NCBI RefSeq assembly: GCF_900107045.1
Contig: NZ_FNON01000001.1
Location: forward strand, 1,426,001-1,490,000
DNA: 64,000 bases
Reading direction: 5' to 3'
Source of the DNA: Amycolatopsis xylanica
GTDB taxonomy: Bacteria; Actinomycetota; Actinomycetes; Mycobacteriales; Pseudonocardiaceae
Below the pieces are notes generated by a model. The model was not told where the DNA came from and ran no database searches. It saw nothing but the letters and a program-made list of their open reading frames with translations. The position numbers and the translations under genes are program-made. This document shows positions 19,178-27,396 of this stretch, one piece after another. How positions within the stretch are numbered: position 1 is the stretch's first letter; the number at the start of each line of letters is the position of its first letter.

Positions 19178-20485
19178 ATGGCGAGCGACTTGAAGGCGCT
19201 CATCCTGGACACCGTCGGCAAGTACCACCAGCAGGTGACCGAGGATCGCGTGTTCCGCCCCGGGGTGACGCCGATCGGGCCGTCCGGCGCGGTGCTCGCG
19301 GAGGAGGACCGGGTCGCGCTCGTCGAGGCGGCGCTGGAGATGCGGATCGCCGCGGGCGTCACCTCGCGCAAGTTCGAGCGGAAGTTCGCCCGCGCGCTCG
19401 GCCTGCGCAAGGCGCACCTGACCAACTCGGGTTCCTCGGCGAACCTGCTGGCGCTGTCCGCGCTCACCTCGCCGCAGCTGGAGGACCGCAGGCTCGGTCC
19501 AGGCGACGAGGTGATCACCGTCGCCGCCGGGTTCCCGACCACGGTCAACCCGATACTGCAGACCGGCATGGTGCCGGTGTTCGTCGACGTCGACCTGCGC
19601 ACCTACAACACCACCCCGGACCGGGTCGAAGCGGCGATCGGGCCGAAGACGCGGGCGATCATGATCGCGCACGCGCTCGGAAACCCTTACGAGATCGAGG
19701 AAATCGCCCGCATCGCGGACGAGCACGGGCTATTCCTGATCGAGGACAACTGCGACGCCGTCGGCTCGACCCACCGCGGCAGGCTCACCGGCACCTTCGG
19801 CGACCTGTCCACGGTGAGCTTCTACCCCGCGCACCACATCACCACCGGCGAAGGCGGCTGTGTCCTCACCGACAACCTGGCGCTGGCCCGGATCGTCGAG
19901 TCCATGCGGGACTGGGGCCGGGACTGCTGGTGCGAGCCGGGCGAGGACGACACCTGCCACAAGCGCTTCGCCTACCAGCTGGGCGAACTCCCCGCCCAGT
20001 ACGACCACAAGTACACCTTCTCGCACGTCGGCTTCAACCTGAAGGGCACCGACATCCAGGCGGCGCTCGGCCTCAGCCAGCTCGCCAGGCTCGACGAGTT
20101 CGGCGCCGCCCGCCGCCGCAACTGGGCCCGCCTGCGCGCCGGCCTCGAGACGACCCCCTGGCTCATGCTGCCGGAGGCGACCCCCGAGTCGGACCCGAGC
20201 TGGTTCGGCTTCGCACTGACCCTTACCGCCGACGCGCCCTTCGAGCGCTACGAGCTGCTGCAGTTCCTCGGCGCGCGCCGGATCGGCACGCGGTTGCTGT
20301 TCGCGGGCAACCTGACCAGGCACCCCGGCTACCTCGACCGCGAGTTCCGCGTCGTCGGCGCGCTGACCAACAGCGACATCATCACCGAGCGGACGTTCTG
20401 GCTGGGCGTCTACCCGGACCTGACCGCGGAGATGATCGACTTCGTCGCGGCCTCGATCCGAGAGTTCGTCGCCACCAAGTCCTGA
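19178..20485 (+). CDS. rfbH: RfbH/E1-type NDP-4-keto-6-deoxyhexose 3-dehydratase (PMP-dependent, [2Fe-2S])
   Basis: 435 residues, start at the second of two nearby ATGs because GGAGG lies 5 nt before it. It has the aspartate aminotransferase fold, but the PLP lysine is His (YPAHHITTGEGG, His220), as in the E1 dehydratases of ascarylose, colitose and spinosyn pathways. Cysteines 192, 250, 252 and 260 fit the C-X57-C-X-C-X7-C iron-sulfur signature of E1 exactly. It removes the C3 hydroxyl of a 4-keto-hexose through a PMP adduct and needs electrons from a reductase. No E3-like ferredoxin reductase is visible in the window, so a host partner is implied. Together with the 2,3-dehydratase this predicts 2,3,6-trideoxy sugars such as rhodinose or amicetose. 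Confidence 0.93.
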   Translation: MASDLKALILDTVGKYHQQVTEDRVFRPGVTPIGPSGAVLAEEDRVALVEAALEMRIAAGVTSRKFERKFARALGLRKAHLTNSGSSANLLALSALTSPQLEDRRLGPGDEVITVAAGFPTTVNPILQTGMVPVFVDVDLRTYNTTPDRVEAAIGPKTRAIMIAHALGNPYEIEEIARIADEHGLFLIEDNCDAVGSTHRGRLTGTFGDLSTVSFYPAHHITTGEGGCVLTDNLALARIVESMRDWGRDCWCEPGEDDTCHKRFAYQLGELPAQYDHKYTFSHVGFNLKGTDIQAALGLSQLARLDEFGAARRRNWARLRAGLETTPWLMLPEATPESDPSWFGFALTLTADAPFERYELLQFLGARRIGTRLLFAGNLTRHPGYLDREFRVVGALTNSDIITERTFWLGVYPDLTAEMIDFVAASIREFVATKS

Positions 20486-20490
20486 CCGGA

Positions 20491-20545
20491 CACCACAAGG
20501 GCCGCCCTTGTCACGTAGAGCGTGACAAGGGCGGCCCTTGTGGTG
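20491..20545. terminator. Perfect bidirectional hairpin between convergent genes
   Basis: Two perfect 24-nt complementary arms (20491-20514 and 20522-20545) flank a 7-nt loop. Each arm contains CAAGGGCCGCCCTTG, itself palindromic. It sits between the 3-dehydratase and the amidotransferase, which converge, so it can end both transcripts. Confidence 0.9.
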
Positions 20546-20553
20546 TTCCTGCG

Positions 20554-22398
20554 TCAGAGGTCGACGGTGACGCCGTAGCGGGTGAGCCAGGCGTTGAGCC
20601 ACAGCGCCATTTCCAGGCCGCCGCGGTCGTACGGCCTGCTGACCGCGCTGACCGGGGTGGCCAGCGCCGTCCGGACGCGGCCGGTGTCCAGCAGCGGCAG
20701 CACCGGCGCGTCCGGGTCGTCGAGCACGCCCGCCAGCTCCGTGCGCAACGCGCGCTCGTAGCCGGGGTCCTGGATCGCCGGGTACGGGCTCTTGACGCGG
20801 TCCAGCACCGAGCGCGGCAGCAGGTCGGCGGTCGCGGCCCGCAGCAGGCTCTTTTCCCTGCCGTCGAAGGACTTCATCGACCAGGGCACGTTGAAGACGT
20901 ACTCGACGAGTCGGTGGTCGCAGAACGGCACTCGCACCTCGAGCCCGACCGCCATGCTCATCCGGTCCTTGCGGTCGAGCAGGGTCTGCACGAACCGGGT
21001 GAGGTTGAGGTAGGTGAGCGTGCGCATGCGCCGCTCCTCCGGTGGCTCGCCGGGCAGCTCGGGCGCCTCGGCCAGTGCCTCGGCGTAGCGCTCGGCGCGG
21101 TAGCCGGGGATGTCGAGCTTGGTGAGCAGGTCGCGGTCGAGGAAGGTGAGGCCGCCGAAGTAGCGCGCGGATCCCTTGGTGAGCCAGGGAAACGTCTCGG
21201 CGCTCACCGCGCGTGGGTTGTGGAACCAGCGGTAGCCGCCGAAGAGCTCGTCGGCCGATTCCCCGGACAGCGCCACGGTGGAGCGCTGGCGGACGGCGCG
21301 GAAGAGCAGGTACAGCGACGGCCACATGTCACCCCAGAACGCGGGCGGCAGGTCGGTGGCGGCCAGCACCGCGGCGCGGACGGCCGGGTCGACGAGGTCG
21401 CCGCCCGAGAGCAGCACCTGCTCGTGCCGGGCGCCGACATGGGCGGCGAGGTCGAGCGCGAACGGGGTGTCCGCCGCCCGCCGGACGGCATCGGGCTCGA
21501 AGCCGTCCTGGCCCGCGAAGTCCACTGAGAACGACCGCACCGGGCCGCGCCCCTGCTCGCTCAGCCGCTTTCCGGCCAGCGCGGTGACCGCCGAGGAGTC
21601 GAGCCCGCCGGACAGCAGTGTGCAGACCGGCACGTCCGCGATTAGCTGGCGGTCCACGATGTCCTCGAGCAGGCCGCGGATGTGCGCGATGGTGGACGGC
21701 AGGTCGTCGGTGTGGGGCTTGGCCTCAAGCCGCCAGTACTGCCGCTTCTCGACACCGCCGCGGCCGACCCGCACCAGCTGTCCCGGCCGGACCTCCTTGA
21801 GTCCGGTGAACACCGCGTGCTCCGGGGTCTTCACCATGTCGAGCGCCTCGCACAGCCCCTCCCGGTCGACCCGGCGGGGCACGAGCGGATTCGCCAGCAG
21901 CGCCTTGGGCTCCGAACCGAACACCACGCCGTGCGCGGTGACGTGGTAGTACAGCGGCTTGACGCCCATCCGGTCGCGCACCAGCAGCAGCTCGCGCGTG
22001 GCGGTGTCCCAGATCGCCAGCGCGAACATGCCGTTGAGACGGTCCACAAAGGATGGTCCCCAGCGCAGATACGCCCGCAGCACCACCTCGGTGTCGCTGC
22101 GGGTGCGGAACCGGTGCCCGTGCGACACCAGCTCCGCGCGCAGCTCACGGAAGTTGTAGACCTCCCCGCAGAACGTCAGCGCGACCGTGCGGCCGTCCTC
22201 CTCGGCGACCATCGGCTGGACGCCGCCCGCCAGGTCCACCACGGCGAGCCTGCGATGGCCGAGCACGACGTCCCGGTCCGACCACAGCCCCTCCGCGTCC
22301 GGGCCCCGGCAGTTCATCGTGGCGGTCATCGCCCGTGCCGTGGCGAGCTCGGCCGTCAGGTCACGGGCGAAGTCGACCCACCCGGTGATTCCGCACAT
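20554..22398 (-). CDS. AsnB-type glutamine amidotransferase (asparagine synthetase family)
   Basis: 614 residues. It begins MCGITGW, so Cys2 is the N-terminal glutaminase nucleophile after Met removal. The first ~200 residues form the glutaminase domain (NCRGPDAEG, CGEVYNF, SDTEVV). The synthetase domain carries the ATP pyrophosphate loop LLSGGLDSSAV. In amide-primed type II polyketide clusters, homologs such as OxyD amidate a malonyl unit to give a malonamyl starter. The gene directly follows the ACP (1-nt overlap, TGATG), giving the KS-KS-ACP-amidotransferase order of oxyABCD. An alternative is late amidation of the aglycone. Stop lies 9 nt from a bidirectional hairpin. Confidence 0.92.
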   Translation of the reverse strand: MCGITGWVDFARDLTAELATARAMTATMNCRGPDAEGLWSDRDVVLGHRRLAVVDLAGGVQPMVAEEDGRTVALTFCGEVYNFRELRAELVSHGHRFRTRSDTEVVLRAYLRWGPSFVDRLNGMFALAIWDTATRELLLVRDRMGVKPLYYHVTAHGVVFGSEPKALLANPLVPRRVDREGLCEALDMVKTPEHAVFTGLKEVRPGQLVRVGRGGVEKRQYWRLEAKPHTDDLPSTIAHIRGLLEDIVDRQLIADVPVCTLLSGGLDSSAVTALAGKRLSEQGRGPVRSFSVDFAGQDGFEPDAVRRAADTPFALDLAAHVGARHEQVLLSGGDLVDPAVRAAVLAATDLPPAFWGDMWPSLYLLFRAVRQRSTVALSGESADELFGGYRWFHNPRAVSAETFPWLTKGSARYFGGLTFLDRDLLTKLDIPGYRAERYAEALAEAPELPGEPPEERRMRTLTYLNLTRFVQTLLDRKDRMSMAVGLEVRVPFCDHRLVEYVFNVPWSMKSFDGREKSLLRAATADLLPRSVLDRVKSPYPAIQDPGYERALRTELAGVLDDPDAPVLPLLDTGRVRTALATPVSAVSRPYDRGGLEMALWLNAWLTRYGVTVDL

Positions 22399-22655
22399 CA
22401 GACCCGCTGCCCGAGGTTCTCGTTCACCGACCGCAGCAGCAGCCGGGGCGTCGTGGCCTCGCCGACCGTCTCGTCGGGGAGGCTGATCCCGAGCTCCCGC
22501 TCGATCTTGCCGACGGTGTTGAACAGCGCCAGCGAGTCGTAGCCGAGCTCGTCGAAGTCGGTGTCGAGGATGTCGCCACCGAGCCCGCCCGCCTCGTCCT
22601 CGCCCGCCGCCTCACGCAGGGCCGCGATCAGTGCTTCCAGGGTGAATTCAGCCAT
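22398..22655 (-). CDS. Polyketide acyl carrier protein
   Basis: 85 residues, the usual length of a discrete type II ACP. The phosphopantetheine serine is in LGYDSLALFN. It carries the growing chain between KS-alpha/KS-beta and the tailoring enzymes and is activated by a phosphopantetheinyl transferase encoded elsewhere. It has a strong AAGGAGCC ribosome site. Its start overlaps the KS-beta stop by 8 nt and its stop overlaps the amidotransferase start by 1 nt. Confidence 0.95.
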   Translation of the reverse strand: MAEFTLEALIAALREAAGEDEAGGLGGDILDTDFDELGYDSLALFNTVGKIERELGISLPDETVGEATTPRLLLRSVNENLGQRV

Positions 22656-23898
22656 TTCCGGCTCCTTTTCCGTTGACCACCATGGCGGAGTTGAAACCGC
22701 CGACGCCGCGGGCGACGACCAGTGCGGTGGCGGGCCCGGTTTCGCGGGGCGAAGGCCCCACGAGATCGACCAGTGCGCCGTACGCGGGGTCGTCGATGTG
22801 GACGGTCGGCGGGATGACGCCGTCGCGCAGCGCGAGCAGCGCCATCGCGAGATCGAGGGCGGCGCCGCCTGCCAGCAGCCTGCCGGTCATCGTCTTCGGC
22901 GCGGTCACCGGCACCGCGCGCGGCCCGAACACCGCCGCCAGCGCCTGTGCCTCGAGCAGGTCCTGCTCCGGCACGCCCGCCGCGTCGGCGAACACGACGT
23001 CGATGTCGGACGGCGCCAGCCGGGCGTCGGCCAGCGCGAGCTCGATCGCCCGGCGCAGGCCGGGCTCACGGCCGGAACCCGGCCTCGGGTCGAAGGTCGA
23101 CGCGTGCCCGGCGATCGTGCCGTAGCCGTCGGGGATCCCGCGCCGCGCGGCGGCCGCTGGGTCTTCGAGTACGAGCAGCGCACCGCCTTCGCCCGGCACG
23201 TAACCGTTGGCGCCGCGGTCGAACGGCAGGTAGGCCCGGCTCGGATCGGCGGACTCGGAGAGCCTGCCGGACCGCAGCAGGCAGACCCAGGCCCACGGCG
23301 AGAGCGCGCTGTCCACGCTGCCGGTGACCATCAGCGGTGTGCCGTCGCGGACGTGCCGCCGTGCCTTCGCCACCGCGTCCAGCCCGCCGGCGTGGTCGGT
23401 GACGAGGGCCGCGCCGGGGCCGTGCATGGCGTGCCGGATCGAGATCTGACCGGTGTTGACCGGATAGAACCAGGCGAACGACTGATAGGCGCTGACGTGG
23501 GCTCCGCCCTTGCTCCACAACGCTTCCAGCTCGCGCTGGCCGAACTCGAAGCCACCGGCGGACGCCGCGGTCACCACGCCCGCGCCGAAGTAGGGCAGCT
23601 CGGCCGGGTCCGCGCCCGCGTCGGCCAGCGCCTCGGCCGCGGCCACCAGCGCCAGCCTGGTCATCTGGTCGGTCTGCGGCAGCAGCCTGCCCGACAGGTG
23701 CTCGCCCGGCACGAAATCCTTGACCTCGCCTGCCAGGCGCGCCGGGTACTGGCCGGGGTCGAACCTGGTCACGGCGGTGATCCCGAGCTCGCCGCGCAGG
23801 GTGGCCGCCCAGTGCGCCTCGGTGCCGAGGCCGTTCGGCGAGACGACGCCGATGCCGGTGACGACCGGCCGGTACGCGGCCGCCGCGACCGCCGTCAC
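22648..23898 (-). CDS. KS-beta (chain length factor)
   Basis: 416 residues of thiolase fold paralogous to KS-alpha, beginning YRPVVTGIGVVSPNGLGT. The catalytic cysteine position is occupied by His169 (VTDHAGGLD), where most chain length factors have Gln (TEQAGG). It pairs with KS-alpha to set chain length and decarboxylate malonyl-ACP. Chain length cannot be predicted here. The GTG start overlaps the KS-alpha stop by 4 nt (GTGA), the coupling normally seen for these heterodimers. Confidence 0.95.
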   Translation of the reverse strand: MTAVAAAAYRPVVTGIGVVSPNGLGTEAHWAATLRGELGITAVTRFDPGQYPARLAGEVKDFVPGEHLSGRLLPQTDQMTRLALVAAAEALADAGADPAELPYFGAGVVTAASAGGFEFGQRELEALWSKGGAHVSAYQSFAWFYPVNTGQISIRHAMHGPGAALVTDHAGGLDAVAKARRHVRDGTPLMVTGSVDSALSPWAWVCLLRSGRLSESADPSRAYLPFDRGANGYVPGEGGALLVLEDPAAAARRGIPDGYGTIAGHASTFDPRPGSGREPGLRRAIELALADARLAPSDIDVVFADAAGVPEQDLLEAQALAAVFGPRAVPVTAPKTMTGRLLAGGAALDLAMALLALRDGVIPPTVHIDDPAYGALVDLVGPSPRETGPATALVVARGVGGFNSAMVVNGKGAGNG

Positions 23899-25172
23899 CG
23901 GTCGATCCGGAGCTTGGTGAGCACGATCGCGCTCTGGAACCCGCCGAACCCGCTGGCCAGGCTGACCACCGAGTCCACCCGCCGCTCCCGGGCCACCAAC
24001 GGCACGTAGTCCAGGTCGCAGTCCGGGTCCGGCTCGTGCAGGTTCGCCGTCGGCGGGATCACCGAGTGCTCGATGGTCAGCGCGGAGGCCGCGACCTCGA
24101 GCGAGCAGATCGCGCCGAGCGAGTGCCCGATCATCGACTTGATCGAGCTCATCGGCGTCGAATAGGCGTGGTGGCCGAGACTGCGCTTGACCGCTTGGGT
24201 CTCGTGCTTGTCGTTCTGCTTCGTGGCCGAGCCGTGCGCGTTGACGTACCCGACATCGCCGGGGTCGAGCCTGGCCTGGTCGAGCGCGGCGCGGATCGAC
24301 TCGGCGAGCTCACGGCCGTCGGCACGCAGGCCGGTCATGCTGTGCGCGTTCGAATGGGTGGCGTGCCCGGAGATCTCGCAGTAGATCGAGGCGCCGCGGC
24401 GGCGGGCGTGCTCGAGCTCCTCGAGCACGAAGATCGCCGCGCCCTCGCCGAGCGCGAACCCGTCCCGTGAGCGGTCGAACGGCCGTGACGCCGTCTCCGG
24501 GTCGTCGTTGCGCGGGGTGGTCGCCTTGATCGCGTCGAAGCAGGCGACGGTGATCGGGGAGATGGCCGCGTCGGAGGCCCCGCTGATCATCACGTCCGCG
24601 AGGTCGTCGCGGATCAGGTCGGCGGCGTGCCCGAGCACGTCGATCCCCGAGGTGCAGCCGGTCGAGACGATGCCGACCGGGCCCTGCGCGTCGGCGAGCC
24701 AGGCGATCTCGGCCGCCATCGACGAGGGCACGAAGTAGTCGTAGAGGTAGGGCACCGCGTGCTCCGCGTCGACCTGCCAGGTCTTGCCCTCGTCGCTGAC
24801 CACCGCGTACTCGCGGTCCAGGCTGGTGGTCATGCCGCACGCGGTGCCGACCATGGTGCCGACGCGGTGCGGCTCGGCCTCGCCGAGTATCCCGCTGTCG
24901 GCGAAGGCCTCCTTCGCCGCGGTCACCGCGAACTGGGTGGTGCGGTCCCATTTGCGGATCTCCCGCCGGGACAGACCCGCCGCCACCGGGTCGAAGTCGC
25001 ACTCCGCCGCCACCCTCGACCTGAACGGCGAGGCGTCGAACAGCGAGATCGTGCGGGTCGCCGTGCGGCCCGCGGTCAGCAGTTCCCAGTACTGCTTGGT
25101 GCCGATGCCGCCGGGCGCGACGACGCCGATCCCCGTGATCACGACGCGTCGCGCGGTGCCTATTCCTGCCAC
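23895..25172 (-). CDS. KS-alpha (type II polyketide beta-ketoacyl synthase)
   Basis: 425 residues from GTG (VAGIGTARRVVITG), with GGAGAGG upstream. Catalytic Cys173 lies in VSTGCTSGID. His313 (VNAHGSATKQND), Lys346 and His350 (SSIKSMIGHSLGA) complete the active site. With KS-beta and ACP it makes the minimal polyketide synthase, condensing malonyl units into an aromatic poly-ketone. It follows the RfbD-like gene after 74 nt, in the operon under the SARP box at 26279. Confidence 0.97.
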   Translation of the reverse strand: MAGIGTARRVVITGIGVVAPGGIGTKQYWELLTAGRTATRTISLFDASPFRSRVAAECDFDPVAAGLSRREIRKWDRTTQFAVTAAKEAFADSGILGEAEPHRVGTMVGTACGMTTSLDREYAVVSDEGKTWQVDAEHAVPYLYDYFVPSSMAAEIAWLADAQGPVGIVSTGCTSGIDVLGHAADLIRDDLADVMISGASDAAISPITVACFDAIKATTPRNDDPETASRPFDRSRDGFALGEGAAIFVLEELEHARRRGASIYCEISGHATHSNAHSMTGLRADGRELAESIRAALDQARLDPGDVGYVNAHGSATKQNDKHETQAVKRSLGHHAYSTPMSSIKSMIGHSLGAICSLEVAASALTIEHSVIPPTANLHEPDPDCDLDYVPLVARERRVDSVVSLASGFGGFQSAIVLTKLRIDR

Positions 25173-25246
25173 AGCGTGGTCCTCTCCACCGGTGTTTCCG
25201 TTGTGCAGCCTGCTATCGGGGGCTCGAGCGCCGGTGGAAGACCGGG

Positions 25247-26218
25247 CTACCGGCTCGCACTCCGCAGCGGGGTGCCGAGCTCGGCCTGCCATGGCCGCAG
25301 ATAGTCCGCCAGCGGCTCCGGCCACGGCCGCATGAGGTTGCGGCCCGCCGCGCGCAGGCTGGTGTTGCTCAGCACTTCCGAGCGCGGGCGCGGTGCGAAG
25401 AAGTCGCGCGCGAAGAAGGCCGAATCCACTTCGCGTACCTCGATGTCGTCCCGGCCCAGCGTGGCGACGATCTCGCGGGCGATCTGGTAGCGGCTGCGGC
25501 GGCCTTCGGACACCGCGTGGTACAGCCCGGGAGCGACCTCCCCGCGCAGGATCGGAAGCATGGTGGCGGCGAAGTCCGGCGCGTAGGTCGGGCTGCCGAA
25601 CTTGTCGCCGACCGCGTTGAGCACCGTGCGGCCGGACTTGAGCTGGCCGACGATCCGGCCGAGGAACTTGTGGTCCTTGGCCATCGGCGCGCCGACCATC
25701 CAGCCCGCACGCAGGATGTGGTGGCCGTCCAGCAGCCCGGCGACGTGCTCCTCGCCCACCGCCTTGCTGCGGCCGTACCAGTTGATCGGCCGAGGGGCGT
25801 CGGCTTCGGTGTACGGATCGTCCTTCTCGCCGTCGAAGACCCCGGCGGTGCTGATGTACACCATGCGCGCGCCGTTGCGGCGGCAGGACAGCGCGACCCG
25901 GCGGACGGCTTCGGCGTTGGTGCTCATCGCGTGCGCCGGGTCGTTCTCGCAGATCTCCAGGCTCGTCTCGGCGGCCAGATGCAGCACGACGTCCGGCGCG
26001 GCCGCCCGCACGGCCAGCTCGACCTGCGAGTCGACCCGTACGTCCACTGTGGACAGGATCGGCCCGCCGGGTCCCCACGGCGCCGGGACGCTCAAGTCGA
26101 TGTCGGTGACGGTGACCCGGAACCCGGCGTCGAGCAGCACGGGGACGAGTGCTCTGGCGAGCATGCCTGCGGCGCCGGTGACCAGCACCGTGGGTGCCTG
26201 ACGCGGGAGTGAGGTCAC
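25247..26218 (-). CDS. RfbD-like NDP-4-keto-6-deoxysugar reductase
   Basis: 323 residues from a GTG at 26218, chosen because AAAGGAGG stands just before it. A Rossmann N-terminus (TVLVTGAAGMLARAL), an LAAETSLEICENDP segment as in RfbD, and the YxxxK pair in WYGRSK place it in the extended SDR family near dTDP-4-dehydrorhamnose reductases. It probably reduces a C4 keto group of a cluster deoxysugar. It is first gene of the minimal polyketide synthase operon, an unusual place for a sugar gene. Two other SDRs (29490, 47392) could do similar steps, so the exact assignment is open. Confidence 0.8.
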   Translation of the reverse strand: MTSLPRQAPTVLVTGAAGMLARALVPVLLDAGFRVTVTDIDLSVPAPWGPGGPILSTVDVRVDSQVELAVRAAAPDVVLHLAAETSLEICENDPAHAMSTNAEAVRRVALSCRRNGARMVYISTAGVFDGEKDDPYTEADAPRPINWYGRSKAVGEEHVAGLLDGHHILRAGWMVGAPMAKDHKFLGRIVGQLKSGRTVLNAVGDKFGSPTYAPDFAATMLPILRGEVAPGLYHAVSEGRRSRYQIAREIVATLGRDDIEVREVDSAFFARDFFAPRPRSEVLSNTSLRAAGRNLMRPWPEPLADYLRPWQAELGTPLRSASR

Positions 26219-26278
26219 TGGCTGCCTCCTTTGTGGACGGACGGGCGCTGACGCCGGTTCCACGATGGGCGCCCGCGT

Positions 26279-26307
26279 TCGAACCAGGGTGGAGCCTCGC
26301 TGGATCA
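26279..26307 (-). promoter_or_regulatory. SARP box of the minimal polyketide synthase operon
   Basis: Read on the plus strand: TCGAACC-N4-TGGAGCC-N4-TGGATCA, exact 11-bp period. It ends 61 nt before the start of the first operon gene and lies between that gene and the SARP gene. Confidence 0.75.
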
Positions 26308-26322
26308 CCTGGCGCGCAAAGA

Positions 26323-26356
26323 AAGCGGGAGCCGTCGACCACGACGGCTCCCGCTT
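26323..26356 (-). terminator. Hairpin terminator of the SARP gene
   Basis: Perfect 15-nt arms AAGCGGGAGCCGTCG / CGACGGCTCCCGCTT with a 4-nt loop, 13 nt after the SARP stop. It separates the regulator transcript from the polyketide synthase operon. Confidence 0.85.
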
Positions 26357-26368
26357 CCGGAGACTGCT

Positions 26369-27202
26369 TCAGATGATCGCGAGCGACCCGAACTCCCGCC
26401 GCTCGGCCGGCGAGGGCAGCTCGACCACGGTGGCCAGTGAGCCCTGCTGATCGCCGCCGTTGAGCAGGTCCTCCTGCAACCGGCGCACCGACTGCGACGG
26501 CTCGAGGCCGAGGTCGTCACGCAAGACCCGGCGCAGCGACTGGTAGGCCTGCAGTGCCTCGCCACGGCGGCCGGCCTGTCGCAGCGCGGTGATCAGCTGG
26601 GCGTGGAACCACTCGTTGAGCGGGTGGGTGGCGACCAGCGAACGCAGTTCCGGGATCAGCTCGCGGTAGCGGCCGAGCCGGACATCGGTCTGCACGCGCA
26701 GCTCGAGTGTCCGGATCCGCGTCTCCTCGAGATGGGACACATAGGACTCGAGGATCGGGCCCGCGGTGACGTCGGCGAGCGCCGACCCGCGCCACAGGCT
26801 CAGCGCGGCCCGCAGCACCCGCGAACCGTCCTCGAGCCGGTTGCGGGCCACCAGGTCGCGGCCCTGCTCGGCGAGCCGGTCGAAGACCTTCACGTCGAGC
26901 TGGTCGTCCTCGAGGCGGAGCACGTAACCGGGCGGCTGGGTGAGCAGCATCTCGGCGGCGGCCTGCTCCCCGAGCACGCGGAGCAGGATCTTCCTCAGCT
27001 GGTAGATGTAGGTCTGCGTGGTGGTGATCGCGCTTCTCGGCGGGTTGTCGCACCACAACTCGTCGATCAAGGACGATGTGTTCACCAGGTGATTGGTCCG
27101 CAGGAGCAGCAGGGCCAGCGTGCGCCGGACCTTCGGCGCCGACGGGGTGCACGACTCCCCCTCGTGCAACATCTGGATCGACCCGAGAATGTTGAACTTC
27201 AT
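26369..27202 (-). CDS. SARP-family transcriptional activator
   Basis: 277 residues. The N-terminal ~95 residues are an OmpR-like winged helix (KVRRTLALLLLRTNHLVNTSSLIDELW and following helix, PPGYVLRL). Residues ~97-245 are the bacterial transcriptional activation domain (HPLNEWFHAQL, RRGEALQAYQSLRRVL). Size and layout match pathway-specific SARPs such as ActII-ORF4 and RedD, which bind heptameric direct repeats with 11-bp period. Repeats of that kind stand in 11 promoter regions of this cluster, so it is the probable master activator. It has a GGGGG ribosome site before ATG. No SARP box was found upstream of the gene itself, so its own control lies elsewhere. Confidence 0.95.
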   Translation of the reverse strand: MKFNILGSIQMLHEGESCTPSAPKVRRTLALLLLRTNHLVNTSSLIDELWCDNPPRSAITTTQTYIYQLRKILLRVLGEQAAAEMLLTQPPGYVLRLEDDQLDVKVFDRLAEQGRDLVARNRLEDGSRVLRAALSLWRGSALADVTAGPILESYVSHLEETRIRTLELRVQTDVRLGRYRELIPELRSLVATHPLNEWFHAQLITALRQAGRRGEALQAYQSLRRVLRDDLGLEPSQSVRRLQEDLLNGGDQQGSLATVVELPSPAERREFGSLAII

Positions 27203-27396
27203 TTCTTACCCCCAGTTCAGCGGTACTAAACCGAACCTATGCACGCGATGGCCACCGCTCAAGGGCAGTGTTTCCAACGTGGTATCAAGGCCACGCGCCC
27301 GATGTTTCTTTGTGCACATCCCCGATCCAAACATTCGGGAATAACCGGGCAAACAAACCCGCCGATATCAAATGCAGGTCAAGTCGCGAAAACGGC

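Noticed and set aside
18178..21528. A 1,116-codon open frame spanning three genes on both strands
   Set aside because: It is Arg/Pro/Gly-rich without motifs and crosses GT5, the 3-dehydratase and the amidotransferase, all well supported. Shadow frame.
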